From contig NZ_JABCNG010000001.1 of the NCBI RefSeq assembly GCF_012932495.1, positions 248,001-312,000 of the forward strand: DNA of 64,000 nt, written 5' to 3'. The notes below the pieces were generated by a model. It did not search any database. It was not told the origin of the DNA and saw only the letters and a program-made list of their open reading frames with translations. Source of the stretch: Novosphingobium sp. SG919 (GTDB lineage Bacteria; Pseudomonadota; Alphaproteobacteria; Sphingomonadales; Sphingomonadaceae). Of the stretch, positions 1 to 8,865 are shown piece after piece (the first letter of the stretch is position 1; every line of letters begins with the position of its first letter). A program made the translations under genes and the position numbers.

Positions 1-1477
1 CGCCGGTTTCGCGCACCAGCGCCACGCCATCGGCCACATGCGCGCCCGATTTGGCGATCAGTTCCTTGATGTCCTTGGCAGCATCGGCGCTGCGCTGGGC
101 CAAGGCGCGCACTTCGGTGGCGACCACGGCAAAGCCCTTGCCCGCGTCGCCGGCGCGCGCGGCTTCCACCCCGGCGTTCAGCGCCAGCAGGTTGGTCTGG
201 AACGCGATACCATCGATCACGCCGATGATCTGGCTGATTTCCTGCGATGATCCTTCGATCGCGGCCATCGCACCCACGGCGCGCGTCACCACTTCGCCGC
301 CTTCGCTGGCCTGCTTGTGGGCTTGCTCCACCTGGCGGCTGACGTCGCCAGCGCGGGCGGCGGTGTCGCGCACCCCGGTGGTCACCTGCTGCACGGCGGC
401 GGCGGTTTCTTCCAGGGTCGCGGCCTGGCGCACGTTGCGCTGGGCCAGATCCTCGGCGGCGCCGCTGATCTCGCGCACGGTCCGGGCAAGCGAGGATGCC
501 CCCACGCGCACCGATCCCAGTGCCCCGGCCAGCGTGGCCTGGGTCTGGTTGAACGTGGCACGCAAGGGTTCGAAATCGGGCGCAAAGGGTTCGCTGATGC
601 GGTATTCCAGGTCCCGCGCGGCCATGCGGTCCAACCCCTTGGCCAGGGCACCGACCACCTGCTCCTGCGCTGCATCGGTGGCGCGCTTGGACAGGGCGGT
701 CTGGCGGAATACGGCGGCGGCAGCCTCGATCTGCGCCACTTCGCTCCCCATGGGATCGCCGGCGATGTCTTGCGAATAATCGCCGCCGGCCATGGCGCGC
801 AGCATGGTGGTCACCCCGGAAAGCGGCTGCACCACATCGTGGCGCACGTGGCGGACAACCCACACCACGGTGGCGCCCAGCAGCACCACCAGCAGCCCGG
901 TCAGCGCCAGGCCCACTTCCATCAGCCATTGCGATGCCTCGCCATCGGCGGCGATATCAACCTGCATCTGCGCACCCAGCTTGTCCTGCACCGCCTGGAA
1001 CGCGTCGAACGCGTCGGTAAAGGTCTGCTGCGCGGTGCGCAGGTCGGTGTTGGCGCTGTCGATCTGCTCGACCAGCGCGCGCGCCGCGGCGGCATAGGCC
1101 TTTTGCCGGGTCTCGGTTTCGGTGAACAGCGCCTGTTCGTCCCGGCCATGCGCGGCCGCGAATACTTGCGCATAGGACTTTTCCAGCGCGGCGATATCGT
1201 TGGCGAAATTGGCCAGTTCGACCTTGTGCGCGGCAGGGTCGTTGCGGGCGACCGCGTCCTTGATGCGGAACACGTCGCTCTCGCTCGCATCGTGCTTCAT
1301 GTCGCCATACATCTGCATGCGCAGCACCCAGGCCGAGGTGGCCAGGTGTCGGGCATGGGCCTGCATCAGCACTTGCAGCGTGGTGGAAGCGATGATCTGC
1401 ACCAGGCAGATCCCCACCAGTGCCGTCACGCATATCATCACACTTTGCCGGATCGAGGCTGGCTTGGCAAAAGACAT
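1..1477 (-). CDS. methyl-accepting chemotaxis protein (partial, C-terminus beyond window)
   Basis: Inner-membrane chemoreceptor that would signal to CheA/CheW. The frame runs unbroken from an ATG at 1477 to the left edge, giving 492 visible residues. An N-terminal membrane helix lies at about residues 12-35, followed by a roughly 140-residue helical periplasmic domain. A second helix at about 180-205 leads into a HAMP region, and the cytoplasmic signalling domain follows. The hairpin-tip signature [20 protein letters not shown] is clear, with the usual downstream helix ([20 protein letters not shown]). The ligand domain is small and all-helical and its ligand cannot be read from sequence. No che genes are visible, so it looks like an orphan receptor. 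The 219 bases to the next gene hold nothing I recognise. Confidence 0.93.
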   Translation of the reverse strand, partial: MSFAKPASIRQSVMICVTALVGICLVQIIASTTLQVLMQAHARHLATSAWVLRMQMYGDMKHDASESDVFRIKDAVARNDPAAHKVELANFANDIAALEKSYAQVFAAAHGRDEQALFTETETRQKAYAAAARALVEQIDSANTDLRTAQQTFTDAFDAFQAVQDKLGAQMQVDIAADGEASQWLMEVGLALTGLLVVLLGATVVWVVRHVRHDVVQPLSGVTTMLRAMAGGDYSQDIAGDPMGSEVAQIEAAAAVFRQTALSKRATDAAQEQVVGALAKGLDRMAARDLEYRISEPFAPDFEPLRATFNQTQATLAGALGSVRVGASSLARTVREISGAAEDLAQRNVRQAATLEETAAAVQQVTTGVRDTAARAGDVSRQVEQAHKQASEGGEVVTRAVGAMAAIEGSSQEISQIIGVIDGIAFQTNLLALNAGVEAARAGDAGKGFAVVATEVRALAQRSADAAKDIKELIAKSGAHVADGVALVRETG

Positions 1478-1696
1478 GCAGATTTCTCCCGAGACACAGG
1501 ACACGCGAGGACAAGACACGGAGCGCGACACGGGTTTTGGTATTTGGCTTGTTGGCAGCGTGAACTAGCCGGAGTTGGCGAATTTCAGGCAAATGCCCGA
1601 TCAGGATTTCATGCTATCATGCCAAGGTGATGTATCCGATCCGGCGGTATCGTTACGGCTGGATATGGCGGCCCAATCTGGCTATGCGCGCAACCC

Positions 1697-2008
1697 ATGT
1701 ACCTGGTCGTCTTTCGCAACCGCAAGCAGGCGGGCATCGATGCTGCCGCCTATTCCGCCGATGCCCAGGCGATGGAGGACCTGGCCCGCGTCCAGCCCGG
1801 CTTCCGCAGCTTCAAGTCCTACGTGGCCGATGATGGCGAAGTGATCGCCCTGTCGGAATGGGACAGCGAGGATGCCGCCCTGGCCTGGCGCAAGCAGGCT
1901 GATCACGCCCGGGTCCAGAGCCGCGGCCGCGCCGATTACTATCAAAGCTATACCCTGTTTGCCGGCACCCCCAGCCGCATCCACCATTTCGAGCGGAGCG
2001 AAGCATGA
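1697..2008 (+). CDS. antibiotic biosynthesis monooxygenase (ABM) fold protein
   Basis: A 103-residue protein beginning MYLVVFRNRK, with the size and pattern of the ABM/dimeric alpha-beta barrel family: a first strand, then helix residues (DAQAMEDLARVQPGF), then the strand segment GEVIALSEWDSEDAALAWR and a C-terminal H-A-R-V-QSRGR stretch. Family members include heme-degrading and quinol-type monooxygenases, but many are uncharacterised, and no substrate is implied here. The stop overlaps the next start by 4 nt (2005-2008), so it is probably co-translated with the ArsC-like reductase. No strong ribosome site is visible before the ATG. Confidence 0.82.
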   Translation: MYLVVFRNRKQAGIDAAAYSADAQAMEDLARVQPGFRSFKSYVADDGEVIALSEWDSEDAALAWRKQADHARVQSRGRADYYQSYTLFAGTPSRIHHFERSEA

Positions 2009-2358
2009 GCCTGACCCTCTACGGCATTCCCAATTGCGACACCGTGAAAAAGGCGCGCACCTGGCTTGACGGGCAGGGGCTGGCCTACGCGTTTCACGAC
2101 TACAAGAAGCAGGGCGCCGATGCGGCCCAGGTTGCCGGCTGGGTGGACCAGGCCGGGCTCGACAAAGTGCTGAATAAGGCCGGGACCACGTTCCGCAAGC
2201 TGCCCGATGCCGACAAGACGGACCTGACCACCGACAAGGCCGTGGCCCTGATGGTGGCGCAGCCTTCGCTGATCAAGCGGCCGATCGTGGAGCATGAAGG
2301 CGGCCTGCTCGTGGGGTTCAAGCAGGCCGAATGGGAAGCCGCGCTCAGCCGCGCGTGA
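2005..2358 (+). CDS. ArsC/Spx-family reductase (YffB-like)
   Basis: A 117-residue thioredoxin-fold protein of the ArsC-like/Spx family. The start MSLTLYGIPNCDTVKKA gives the conserved N-terminal strand and the single family cysteine (Cys11) at the helix start. The second half has the family RPI motif (LIKRPIVEHEGG) that ends in the closing strand and helix. YffB-like members are glutathione-linked and not proven arsenate reductases, so no arsenic role is assumed; no ars genes are nearby. It overlaps the upstream ABM gene by 4 nt. Its last 14 bases overlap the end of the convergent ubiG gene. Confidence 0.88.
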   Translation: MSLTLYGIPNCDTVKKARTWLDGQGLAYAFHDYKKQGADAAQVAGWVDQAGLDKVLNKAGTTFRKLPDADKTDLTTDKAVALMVAQPSLIKRPIVEHEGGLLVGFKQAEWEAALSRA

Positions 2359-3085
2359 CCGTCACGATATAGTTCAGCGCCAGGTCGTCAGACAGGTGCA
2401 GGCCCTTGGCCGGGCCCCAGGCTATGCCTTGCGGGTTGCCCATCTTGAGGCCGGCCGCGTCCAGCAGGTCGTGCAGTTCGATCGGGGTGATGAAATCGTC
2501 CCAATGGTGGGTGCCGCGGGGCACCATGCCGAGCCTCTCGGCCGCTTCCACCATCAGCAGGCGTGAGCCCGGCGTGCGGTTGGGGGTGGATAGCACCATC
2601 AGCCCGCCCTGGCCCAGCGTCGCCTCCAGCGCGGCAACGAAAGCCGCCTTGTCGGCCACGTGCTCGATCACTTCCATCGACGTGACGAGGTCGAAGCCGG
2701 TGAGGCCAAGCTCTGACAGTTCGCCGTGGCGATAGTCGATCGCCAGGCCCGCGCCATCGGCATGCGCGCGCGCCGCCGCGATGTTTTCCGCCGCCGCATC
2801 CACCGCCGTCACGGCTGCCCCCATGCGGCACAACGGCTCTGCCAGCAGCCCCGCGCCACAGCCCACGTCCAGCGCGCGCTTGCCGATGAGCGGCCGCAGC
2901 CCGCGCGGATCGGCGCCGAAATGGGCATCGATCGCGGCGCGGATGAAAGCGAGGCGCACCGGATTGAGCCGGTGGAGCATGGCCGATTGGCCCTTCGGGT
3001 CCCACCAGTCGGCCGCCAACTTGCCGAAATGGGCGGCTTCCTCGGGCCGGATGGTGTGCGCGTTCAAGGATGTTGCATTGCTCAT
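2345..3085 (-). CDS. ubiG: UbiG, ubiquinone biosynthesis O-methyltransferase
   Basis: SAM-dependent methyltransferase performing the two O-methylations of ubiquinone synthesis, at the inner membrane face. The 246 residues match the usual length. The N-terminal block AAHFGKLAADWWDPKG is a UbiG hallmark. The SAM motif I is ALDVGCGAGLLAEPL, followed by acidic VDAA and the post-motif segment FDLVTSMEVIEHV. The C-terminal region has the family pattern HHWDDFITPIEL. The start at 3085 faces lysC, so the two genes are divergent. The arrangement ubiG against lysC is frequently seen in alphaproteobacteria. The 3' end overlaps the convergent reductase gene by 14 bp. Confidence 0.96.
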   Translation of the reverse strand: MSNATSLNAHTIRPEEAAHFGKLAADWWDPKGQSAMLHRLNPVRLAFIRAAIDAHFGADPRGLRPLIGKRALDVGCGAGLLAEPLCRMGAAVTAVDAAAENIAAARAHADGAGLAIDYRHGELSELGLTGFDLVTSMEVIEHVADKAAFVAALEATLGQGGLMVLSTPNRTPGSRLLMVEAAERLGMVPRGTHHWDDFITPIELHDLLDAAGLKMGNPQGIAWGPAKGLHLSDDLALNYIVTVTRG

Positions 3086-3173
3086 GCCACCTCCCTAAAG
3101 CGCCGCTTTCGCATGGTCCATGGGCCATGCGTGCAAGATTCTTTCTTTTGGCAGGTGGACAGGAGCACAAGCG

Positions 3174-4430
3174 TTGGCCCGGATCGTGATGAAATTCGGC
3201 GGCACCTCGATGGCCGGAACCGAGCGAATCCGCCGCGTCGCGCGGATCGTGCAGCGCCAGCAGGCCGCTGGCCATGAAGTGGCGGTGGTGGTTTCGGCCA
3301 TGGCCGGGGAAACCGACCGCCTCGTGAACTTCTGCCGCGAAGCCAGCGCGCTCTATGATCCGGCGGAATACGATGTGGTGGTGGCCAGCGGCGAGCAGGT
3401 GACGTCGGGCCTCCTGGCCATGCATCTCCAGGCGCTGGGCTGCAAGGCGCGCTCTTGGCTGGGCTGGCAATTGCCGGTGCGCACCGACGACGCGTTTTCC
3501 AAGGCGCGCATCGAAGGCATCGATTCGCCCGAACTGCTGGCCAGCATGGCGGCCGGCGAAATCGCCGTGATCCCGGGCTTCCAGGGCCTCACCGCCGAAA
3601 ACCGCATCACCACGCTGGGGCGTGGCGGATCGGATACCTCGGCCGTGGCCGTGGCCGCCGCGATCGGCGCCGACCGGTGCGACATCTATACCGACGTGGA
3701 CGGCGTCTATACCACCGATCCGCGCATCGTGGCCAAGGCGCGCAAGCTCAAGGCCGTGACTTACGAAGAAATGCTGGAACTGGCCTCGGTCGGTTCCAAA
3801 GTCCTGCAAACCCGCTCGGTCTCGCTTGCGATGAAGGAGAACGTGCGGGTGCAGGTGTTGTCATCCTTCATCGACGACGATGCCCCGGCGGCGGACACGA
3901 TCCCCGGCACGATGATCGTTGCGGACGAGGAACTGGAAGGGTACGAAATGGAACGCCAGCTGATCACCGGCATCGCTGCCGACAAGAACGAGGCCAAGGT
4001 CACTCTCACGCGGATCGCGGATCGCCCCGGCGCGGTTGCCTCGATCTTTGCGCCGCTGGCCGAAGCCAATATCAACGTGGACATGATCATCCAGAACATC
4101 GCCAAGGACAAGGGCGAGACGGATGTGACCTTCACCTGCCCCCAGTCCGACCTGGCGCGCACGCAGGCCCTGCTCGAAGAGCGCAAGGACCAGATCGGCT
4201 GGTATCGCCTGATCGCCGACAGCAAGGTGGCCAAGGTTTCGGTGGTGGGCGTGGGCATGCGCAGCCACGCTGGCGTTGCCAGCACGATGTTCAAGGCGCT
4301 GGCCGATCGCGGCATCAACATCCAGGCGATCTCCACCAGCGAAATCAAGGTTTCGGTGCTGATCGATGCCGATGAAGTGGAACTTGCCGTGCGCGTGCTC
4401 CACACCGCCTACGGCCTCGACGCCCAGTAA
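3174..4430 (+). CDS. lysC: aspartate kinase
   Basis: Phosphorylates aspartate, the committed step to lysine, threonine, methionine and diaminopimelate. I choose a TTG start at 3174, because AGGAG lies at 3161-3165 and the protein then begins LARIVMKFGGTSMAG, the normal N-terminus. An upstream in-frame ATG at 3120 would add 18 unrelated residues. The product is 418 residues. The kinase core has KFGGTSMAG, the TTLGRGGSDTSAVAVAAA catalytic segment and the YTDVDGVYTTDPR loop. Two C-terminal ACT domains follow (EAKVTLTRIADRPGAV and KVSVVGVGMRSHAGV), so feedback inhibition by lysine and/or threonine is expected. Confidence 0.96.
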   Translation: MARIVMKFGGTSMAGTERIRRVARIVQRQQAAGHEVAVVVSAMAGETDRLVNFCREASALYDPAEYDVVVASGEQVTSGLLAMHLQALGCKARSWLGWQLPVRTDDAFSKARIEGIDSPELLASMAAGEIAVIPGFQGLTAENRITTLGRGGSDTSAVAVAAAIGADRCDIYTDVDGVYTTDPRIVAKARKLKAVTYEEMLELASVGSKVLQTRSVSLAMKENVRVQVLSSFIDDDAPAADTIPGTMIVADEELEGYEMERQLITGIAADKNEAKVTLTRIADRPGAVASIFAPLAEANINVDMIIQNIAKDKGETDVTFTCPQSDLARTQALLEERKDQIGWYRLIADSKVAKVSVVGVGMRSHAGVASTMFKALADRGINIQAISTSEIKVSVLIDADEVELAVRVLHTAYGLDAQ

Positions 4431-4444
4431 AAACGGCAAAAAAT

Positions 4445-4472
4445 AACCCCCTCCTCTCCAGAGGAGGGGGTT
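4445..4472. terminator. perfect 13-bp inverted repeat, shared bidirectional terminator
   Basis: The arms at 4445-4457 and 4460-4472 are perfectly complementary (AACCCCCTCCTCT with AGAGGAGGGGGTT) around a 2-nt centre. It sits between the convergent ends of lysC and msrA, with an A-rich stretch on the left side (4431-4446). That supports termination in the minus direction, with weaker support in the plus direction. A diverged copy occurs at 16497-16523, so it is also a member of an intergenic repeat family. Confidence 0.7.
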
Positions 4473-4502
4473 GGTGTCAGGCAAGGCGCGCCGGGGGCCG
4501 CC

Positions 4503-5045
4503 CTACGCCTTCACTTTGGCCGCAAAGCTCTTGCGCAGCTTCATCAGCTTGGGCGGGATCACTGCCAGGCAATAGGGATTGCGCTGGCCTTCGCCTTCCC
4601 AATATTCCTGATGGTAATCCTCGGCCGGATACCAGGTCGCCACGGGTTCGATGCTCGTCACGATCGGGGCATCGCGTTCGGCCTGCGCGCGCGCGATCGC
4701 CGCCTTGGCTTCCGCGTCCTGCGCTTCATCCAGCGGGAACAGCGCAGAGCGATATTGCGTGCCCACGTCGTTGCCCTGGCGGTTGAGCTGCGTCGGATCG
4801 TGCGTGGCGAAAAAGATGTCGAGCAGCTGGCCATAGTCGATCACGGCAGGATCGAACGTCACCCGGATCGCCTCGGCATGGCCGGTCGCGCCGCTGCATA
4901 CTTGCTTGTACGTGGGGTTCTCGGTGGTGCCGCCGATATAGCCGCTTTCCACGTTCGACACGCCGATGACGTCGCGGAACACCGCTTCGGTGCACCAGAA
5001 GCAGCCACCGGCAAGGATGGCCTGATTGGCGGAAGTTGGCGCCAT
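4503..5045 (-). CDS. msrA: peptide-methionine (S)-S-oxide reductase MsrA
   Basis: Repairs the S-epimer of methionine sulfoxide in proteins and free methionine. The 180-residue protein carries the catalytic GCFWC motif near its N-terminus (Cys15, Cys18). Also present are the family segments [27 protein letters not shown] and [23 protein letters not shown], and the C-terminal EDYHQEYWE. No MsrB domain is fused. Length and motifs are normal for a stand-alone cytosolic MsrA. It is convergent with lysC and shares the terminator at 4445-4472. Confidence 0.97.
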   Translation of the reverse strand: MAPTSANQAILAGGCFWCTEAVFRDVIGVSNVESGYIGGTTENPTYKQVCSGATGHAEAIRVTFDPAVIDYGQLLDIFFATHDPTQLNRQGNDVGTQYRSALFPLDEAQDAEAKAAIARAQAERDAPIVTSIEPVATWYPAEDYHQEYWEGEGQRNPYCLAVIPPKLMKLRKSFAAKVKA

Positions 5046-5185
5046 GGTTGGGGGATCCCTTTCTCAAAGATTTGCCCCCCAGATAGGAACGGGCAGGGCG
5101 CCTGTCATCCTCCCCAGGGGGAATCGCCTGCTGTCGGTGACCGCTGTCGTTGAATTGACACGCCCGACGGCATAGATGCTGCGCC

Positions 5186-6040
5186 ATGACCCAGCTTTCC
5201 GTGGCCGCGCTCCAGCTTGCGCTCAATTCGTCCGATGCGGCAGACAACATCGCCGCCGTCTCCGCCCTCGTGGAGCAAGCCGCCGCGCAAGGCGCGCAAG
5301 TGGTGCTGCCGCCCGAACTCTTTGCCGGCCCCTATTTCTGCGTGACCGAAGACGAAGCGCGCTTTGCTCTGGCCCACACGCTGGACAGCGATCCTTCGGT
5401 CAAGGCCATGCAGGAGCTGGCCAAGGGACTGGGCATCGCCATCCCGACCAGCTTTTTCGAGCGCGAAGGCCCGCATTACTACAACACCCTGGCGATGATC
5501 GACGCGCAGGGAGAGATCTTGGGCACCTATCGCAAGAGCCACATTCCCGATGGCCCGGGGTACGAGGAAAAGTATTATTTCCGCCCCGGCAACACCGGGT
5601 TCAAGGTGTGGGACGTGTTCGGCACGCGCATCGGCGTGGGCGTGTGCTGGGACCAATGGTATCCTGAATGCGCGCGCGCCATGGCGCTGATGGGCGCACA
5701 AGTGCTGTTCTATCCCACCGCCATCGGCAGCGAACCCTATGACGCGGATCTCGATACCAGCCGGGTGTGGCGCCGCGCCATGCTGGGTCACGCCGCGTCC
5801 AACTGCATGCCGGTGGTCGCCGCCAACCGCATCGGGGTCGAGGAAAACGACCAGGCATTCTACGGGCACAGCTTCATCGCCAACGAATGGGGCGATTTCC
5901 TCGCCGAATATGGCGCGCAGGAAACCGGCGTGCTGGTCGCCACGCTCGATCTCGATGCCGCCGCGCGGCACCGCGCCGGGATGGGCTTCTTCCGCGATCG
6001 CCGCCCGCAGCTCTACACCCGCCTGGCGCAGGACATCTGA
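5186..6040 (+). CDS. aguB: N-carbamoylputrescine amidase
   Basis: Nitrilase-superfamily amidase converting N-carbamoylputrescine to putrescine, CO2 and ammonia in the agmatine route of polyamine synthesis. The 284-residue protein has the catalytic triad: Glu44 in LPPELF, Lys117 in YRKSHIPDGPG and Cys154 in GVCWDQWYPE. The segments GPHYYNTLAMID and EEKYYFRPGNTGF are typical of the AguB branch rather than of beta-ureidopropionases. The partner agmatine deiminase (aguA) is not in the window. folK starts 7 bases after the stop, so the two are probably co-transcribed. Confidence 0.93.
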   Translation: MTQLSVAALQLALNSSDAADNIAAVSALVEQAAAQGAQVVLPPELFAGPYFCVTEDEARFALAHTLDSDPSVKAMQELAKGLGIAIPTSFFEREGPHYYNTLAMIDAQGEILGTYRKSHIPDGPGYEEKYYFRPGNTGFKVWDVFGTRIGVGVCWDQWYPECARAMALMGAQVLFYPTAIGSEPYDADLDTSRVWRRAMLGHAASNCMPVVAANRIGVEENDQAFYGHSFIANEWGDFLAEYGAQETGVLVATLDLDAAARHRAGMGFFRDRRPQLYTRLAQDI

Positions 6041-6047
6041 ACCGGCC

Positions 6048-6566
6048 ATGCCCGCCGCCACCGCTGCGCCGCACCAATACCTGATCGCGCTGGGCTCCAA
6101 CGTGCGCCACGCGCGCCACGGGGCCCCGGCGCAGGTGCTACGCGCGGCGGCGCGCGCGCTCGACGATGCCGGCCTCGTGCTCCAGGCGCTCTCCCCGATC
6201 ATCGCCAGCGCCCCGGTGGGTCCCTCGCGCCGCCGCTATGCCAATGCCTGCGCGGTGATCACCACGCCGCTGGAACCGGCGCAGGTGCTGGCCCGGCTCC
6301 AGGCGCTCGAACACAGCTTCGGCCGCGTGCGACGCGGCGCCCCCTGGCGCGCCCGCACGCTCGATCTCGATATCGTGCTGTGGTCAGGCGGCGCATTGGC
6401 CGATATCCATGCCAACCTGGTGATTCCCCACCCGGCCTGCCGCCAGCGGCCCTTCGTGATGGGCCCGGCCGTGCACGTCGCCGCCGATTGGCGCGATCCA
6501 CTCACAGGTTTGGCGACAAAACACCTGGCTTCCCGCTTGACCCGCCGCCGCCCCGCCCCTAGGTGA
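6048..6566 (+). CDS. folK: HPPK, 2-amino-4-hydroxy-6-hydroxymethyldihydropteridine diphosphokinase
   Basis: Transfers pyrophosphate from ATP to 6-hydroxymethyl-7,8-dihydropterin in folate synthesis. The 172-residue protein starts at 6048, seven bases after aguB. It shows the N-terminal IALGSNVRH strand, the conserved RRYANACAVI segment and the HPPK signature RARTLDLDIVLW with both metal-binding aspartates. The C-terminal IPHPACRQRPFVMGP block is also conserved. The region between the GSN motif and the kinase core is rather alanine-rich. No other folate genes are in view. The tRNA-Lys gene follows 32 bp downstream. Confidence 0.94.
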   Translation: MPAATAAPHQYLIALGSNVRHARHGAPAQVLRAAARALDDAGLVLQALSPIIASAPVGPSRRRYANACAVITTPLEPAQVLARLQALEHSFGRVRRGAPWRARTLDLDIVLWSGGALADIHANLVIPHPACRQRPFVMGPAVHVAADWRDPLTGLATKHLASRLTRRRPAPR

Positions 6567-6598
6567 GCGCACCAACCGCGCGCCACGCGGCGCCCCGG

Positions 6599-6674
6599 GG
6601 GCCCTTAGCTCAGTCGGTAGAGCAACTGACTTTTAATCAGTAGGTCGCTGGTTCGAATCCAGCAGGGCTCACCA
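6599..6674 (+). tRNA. tRNA-Lys (UUU anticodon)
   Basis: A 76-nt cloverleaf with the CCA encoded. The acceptor arms are GGGCCCT and AGGGCTC (one G-U pair). The D arm is GCTC/GAGC and the anticodon arm is ACTGA-CTTTTAA-TCAGT, placing TTT at the anticodon. The T arm is GCTGG-TTCGAAT-CCAGC. All stems pair. No pseudogene-like fragment of its 3' end is visible downstream. Confidence 0.98.
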
Positions 6675-6683
6675 CGGTTGCAT

Positions 6684-8528
6684 TCAATCGCGTGGCGGTT
6701 TTTCCATCCATAGGCCCTGCATATGGGCCCCGACGAATACCTGCGGCACCGACGGCGTGACTTGGTCGCCAGCTTCGCGCCTGGCGATGGCTTTACGGGC
6801 CGCATCGAAGCTTTGCTGCAGCGAGGCACCTTGCGCGAAGGGGCCGTTGAGGAAAGCCTCGCCAAAATAGGTAAGATCGTTGCCGGGACCGCAGCCGAAC
6901 GACGTGCGGTCGTGTCGGGCCGCGGCGATGACGATCGTGTCGGGATTGGCGAGTGCCTTGATCCAGCTGCCGGCATAGCAGGCCGAAATCACGATCACGC
7001 GGCGGCGGATGCCGGCCTGACTCAGGGCTTGGTTGATTGTGTTCGCATCGATCGGAGTGAGATCGTCATATTCGCTCGTCTGGGTCAGCAACGCGGCGTC
7101 GCGCCCGCCATGCGAGACGAGGTACACGAACGTCCAATCGCGCGCCCGGTCACTGTGTGCTGCCACGGCCTGCACTGAGGCGACGAAGTTGGCGCGGGTG
7201 GCCAGTGGCTGACTCTCCAGCATCTGGGCGTTGTTGGATAGCAGAATGGCGCCGCCGAGCGCCTTGCCATAGCGCTGGCCCATCACGCCGAGTGCGCGGT
7301 TCGCCTCGTTCAGGAATTGATCCTGGGTCCCATCGGCGGCGATCGCCACCGCCCTTACGCGCGGCGCGGCGCCTTGTGGCGAAGGCTGCAGCCCTGCAAT
7401 GGCCTTGGTCAGCAGAGCGGGCTGCATGCCCCACATAACATCGGCCAAGGGCGTTGGCGTGGCATGGTCATCGCCCTCATCCGGCGCGCCGCCGGTCAGA
7501 TAGGGTTGCAGCGCGCGAGACAGGTAATAGGTGCTCGACTGCGCTTGTGGCATCAAGGCGACGCAGGCCAGCGTGCCCAGGCCCACCGCGATGGCGGCAA
7601 GACGCCGCCAGGCTGGCCGACCCACGTGCTCTCCCCATATCCACAGCGCCAGCCCGGTAACGATCATGCCAACCAGCCACAATCCCGGGTTCTCGGTGTT
7701 GCCCTGCAATGCCGCCACTATCGTGCCGATTTCCGCGACGATGGCCGCACCGAGGAAGGCGAGCGCCAACCGCAAGGTATCGGTGCGCCGCCCCAGCAAC
7801 AGGCCGCCCAGCATCGCGGCAAGCACCGGGGCACCGGTGGCAGCGATGGCGTAAAACAGGCCGCCGGGCGACGGAAATATCACGCACCGCGCGGACGCGA
7901 CCACGGCCAGAGCCAGCCACATCAGCGGGACCAGTGTCTCGCGTCGACGCCAGGAATGCGGCTGCCATGGTGCCGCCTGGGCCAGCCGCGTTGCAGTGCT
8001 GCTGCCGTCGCGCGGAATGCCAGCCGCATGCAGGGTGGTAATCAGATCTTCTCGCTGGCCTTGGGCAAAGGCGCGTGCCGGCAGCAACGCGGTGTCCACG
8101 TTGGTGGCGATGAGCACGATCCCATGGCGGGTATCGCGCCACCCGGCATAGTGGGACCAGGGCGATTGCGCGTGGACCATGTCGGTGCGCACGCTGATGC
8201 CTTGGTCGGTCCAGTTGATGTCCTGTGGACTCTGCCAGGGTCGCCGCTCCGTAAAGACGCGCCGGATCTGGTTGCGCGAGATCGCAAAGCACAAGGGCAG
8301 CACTGTCAATATGACAACGACCATGCCGATCGCGGCCAGCGATGCAGCCCGCGCCGCAGGGCCCAGGCCGTCATCGCGGCACGCGAAGAACGTGATAAGC
8401 CAGACAACGCCCAACACCACCGCGTCCGTCAGCAGCGCACGGCGTGACAGCACCTGGCGAAAGAACCGGATGCGCTGCAAAGCCAGCGAATCGCGCAGCT
8501 GCGGTGTGAATGTGATTGTGCCGGCCAT
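6684..8528 (-). CDS. membrane-anchored C13 (legumain/caspase-fold) peptidase with N-terminal YcxB-like domain
   Basis: A 614-residue protein with three parts. Residues 1-75 hold two membrane helices. About 95-170 is a beta-rich segment (ISVRTDMVHAQSPWSHYAGW and following) resembling the YcxB-like/PH-fold C-terminal domain. About 190-330 contains five to six more membrane helices. The C-terminal soluble domain (about 355-614) has the caspase-clan dyad: His473 in YLVSHGGRD and Cys517 in IVISACYAGSW, the arrangement of bacterial peptidase C13 proteins. Substrate and role are unknown. It reads toward tRNA-Lys and stops 10 bp from it. The gene stands alone, with no obvious partner. The catalytic call is secure from the motifs; the N-terminal fold is inference. 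Confidence 0.82.
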   Translation of the reverse strand: MAGTITFTPQLRDSLALQRIRFFRQVLSRRALLTDAVVLGVVWLITFFACRDDGLGPAARAASLAAIGMVVVILTVLPLCFAISRNQIRRVFTERRPWQSPQDINWTDQGISVRTDMVHAQSPWSHYAGWRDTRHGIVLIATNVDTALLPARAFAQGQREDLITTLHAAGIPRDGSSTATRLAQAAPWQPHSWRRRETLVPLMWLALAVVASARCVIFPSPGGLFYAIAATGAPVLAAMLGGLLLGRRTDTLRLALAFLGAAIVAEIGTIVAALQGNTENPGLWLVGMIVTGLALWIWGEHVGRPAWRRLAAIAVGLGTLACVALMPQAQSSTYYLSRALQPYLTGGAPDEGDDHATPTPLADVMWGMQPALLTKAIAGLQPSPQGAAPRVRAVAIAADGTQDQFLNEANRALGVMGQRYGKALGGAILLSNNAQMLESQPLATRANFVASVQAVAAHSDRARDWTFVYLVSHGGRDAALLTQTSEYDDLTPIDANTINQALSQAGIRRRVIVISACYAGSWIKALANPDTIVIAAARHDRTSFGCGPGNDLTYFGEAFLNGPFAQGASLQQSFDAARKAIARREAGDQVTPSVPQVFVGAHMQGLWMEKPPRD

Positions 8529-8580
8529 GTGCCCCCCTGATGTGCAGGGGTGCGCTATCCGTGCTTACCAAATCATGGAT

Positions 8581-8817
8581 TCAGATGGAAAAATCTGGTC
8601 CGATGCGGGTGCTTTCAAGCGTGCCGAGCAATTCGGACTGCTTCTGAGCTTCGTTGGCGGCTTTGGCCGCGGCGGTCTTGCCGGCACGATCGGCCAGGAC
8701 CTGCCACGCGGCCTGCGAGCGCAAGTGTTTGTCGCGCTGGTTGGCCAGATCGGATTCGTCGGCCGCCTTTGCGCTAAGGGCAACCTGCCGGAGGTAGAAG
8801 TCCTGAGCTTCGGACAT
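8581..8817 (-). CDS. small hypothetical protein, 78 aa
   Basis: A short charged, mostly helical protein (MSEAQDFYLRQVALSAKAA...) with no cysteine and no membrane segment. Alanine, lysine and glutamine dominate and the pattern suggests a helical hairpin or coiled coil (residues 10-65). I do not recognise a named family. It is the last in a row of four small minus-strand genes (cspA, infA, the 48-aa gene and this one), but 48 bases separate it from its upstream neighbour, so co-transcription is only possible. An ordinary start with GGAGACGACC just before the ATG supports translation. Confidence 0.7.
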   Translation of the reverse strand: MSEAQDFYLRQVALSAKAADESDLANQRDKHLRSQAAWQVLADRAGKTAAAKAANEAQKQSELLGTLESTRIGPDFSI

Positions 8818-8865
8818 GGTCGTCTCCTTCGGGCAAGGTTGCCGGCCAAAATGGCCTGATTGCGA

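Noticed and set aside
2005..2358. True arsenate reductase of an ars operon
   Set aside because: It has the YffB/Spx-like pattern with one cysteine and no arsB, arsR or arsH gene near.
6599..8528. Genomic island integrated at tRNA-Lys
   Set aside because: There is no integrase, no repeated tRNA 3' fragment and no composition break beyond the C13 gene, so I do not call an attachment site.
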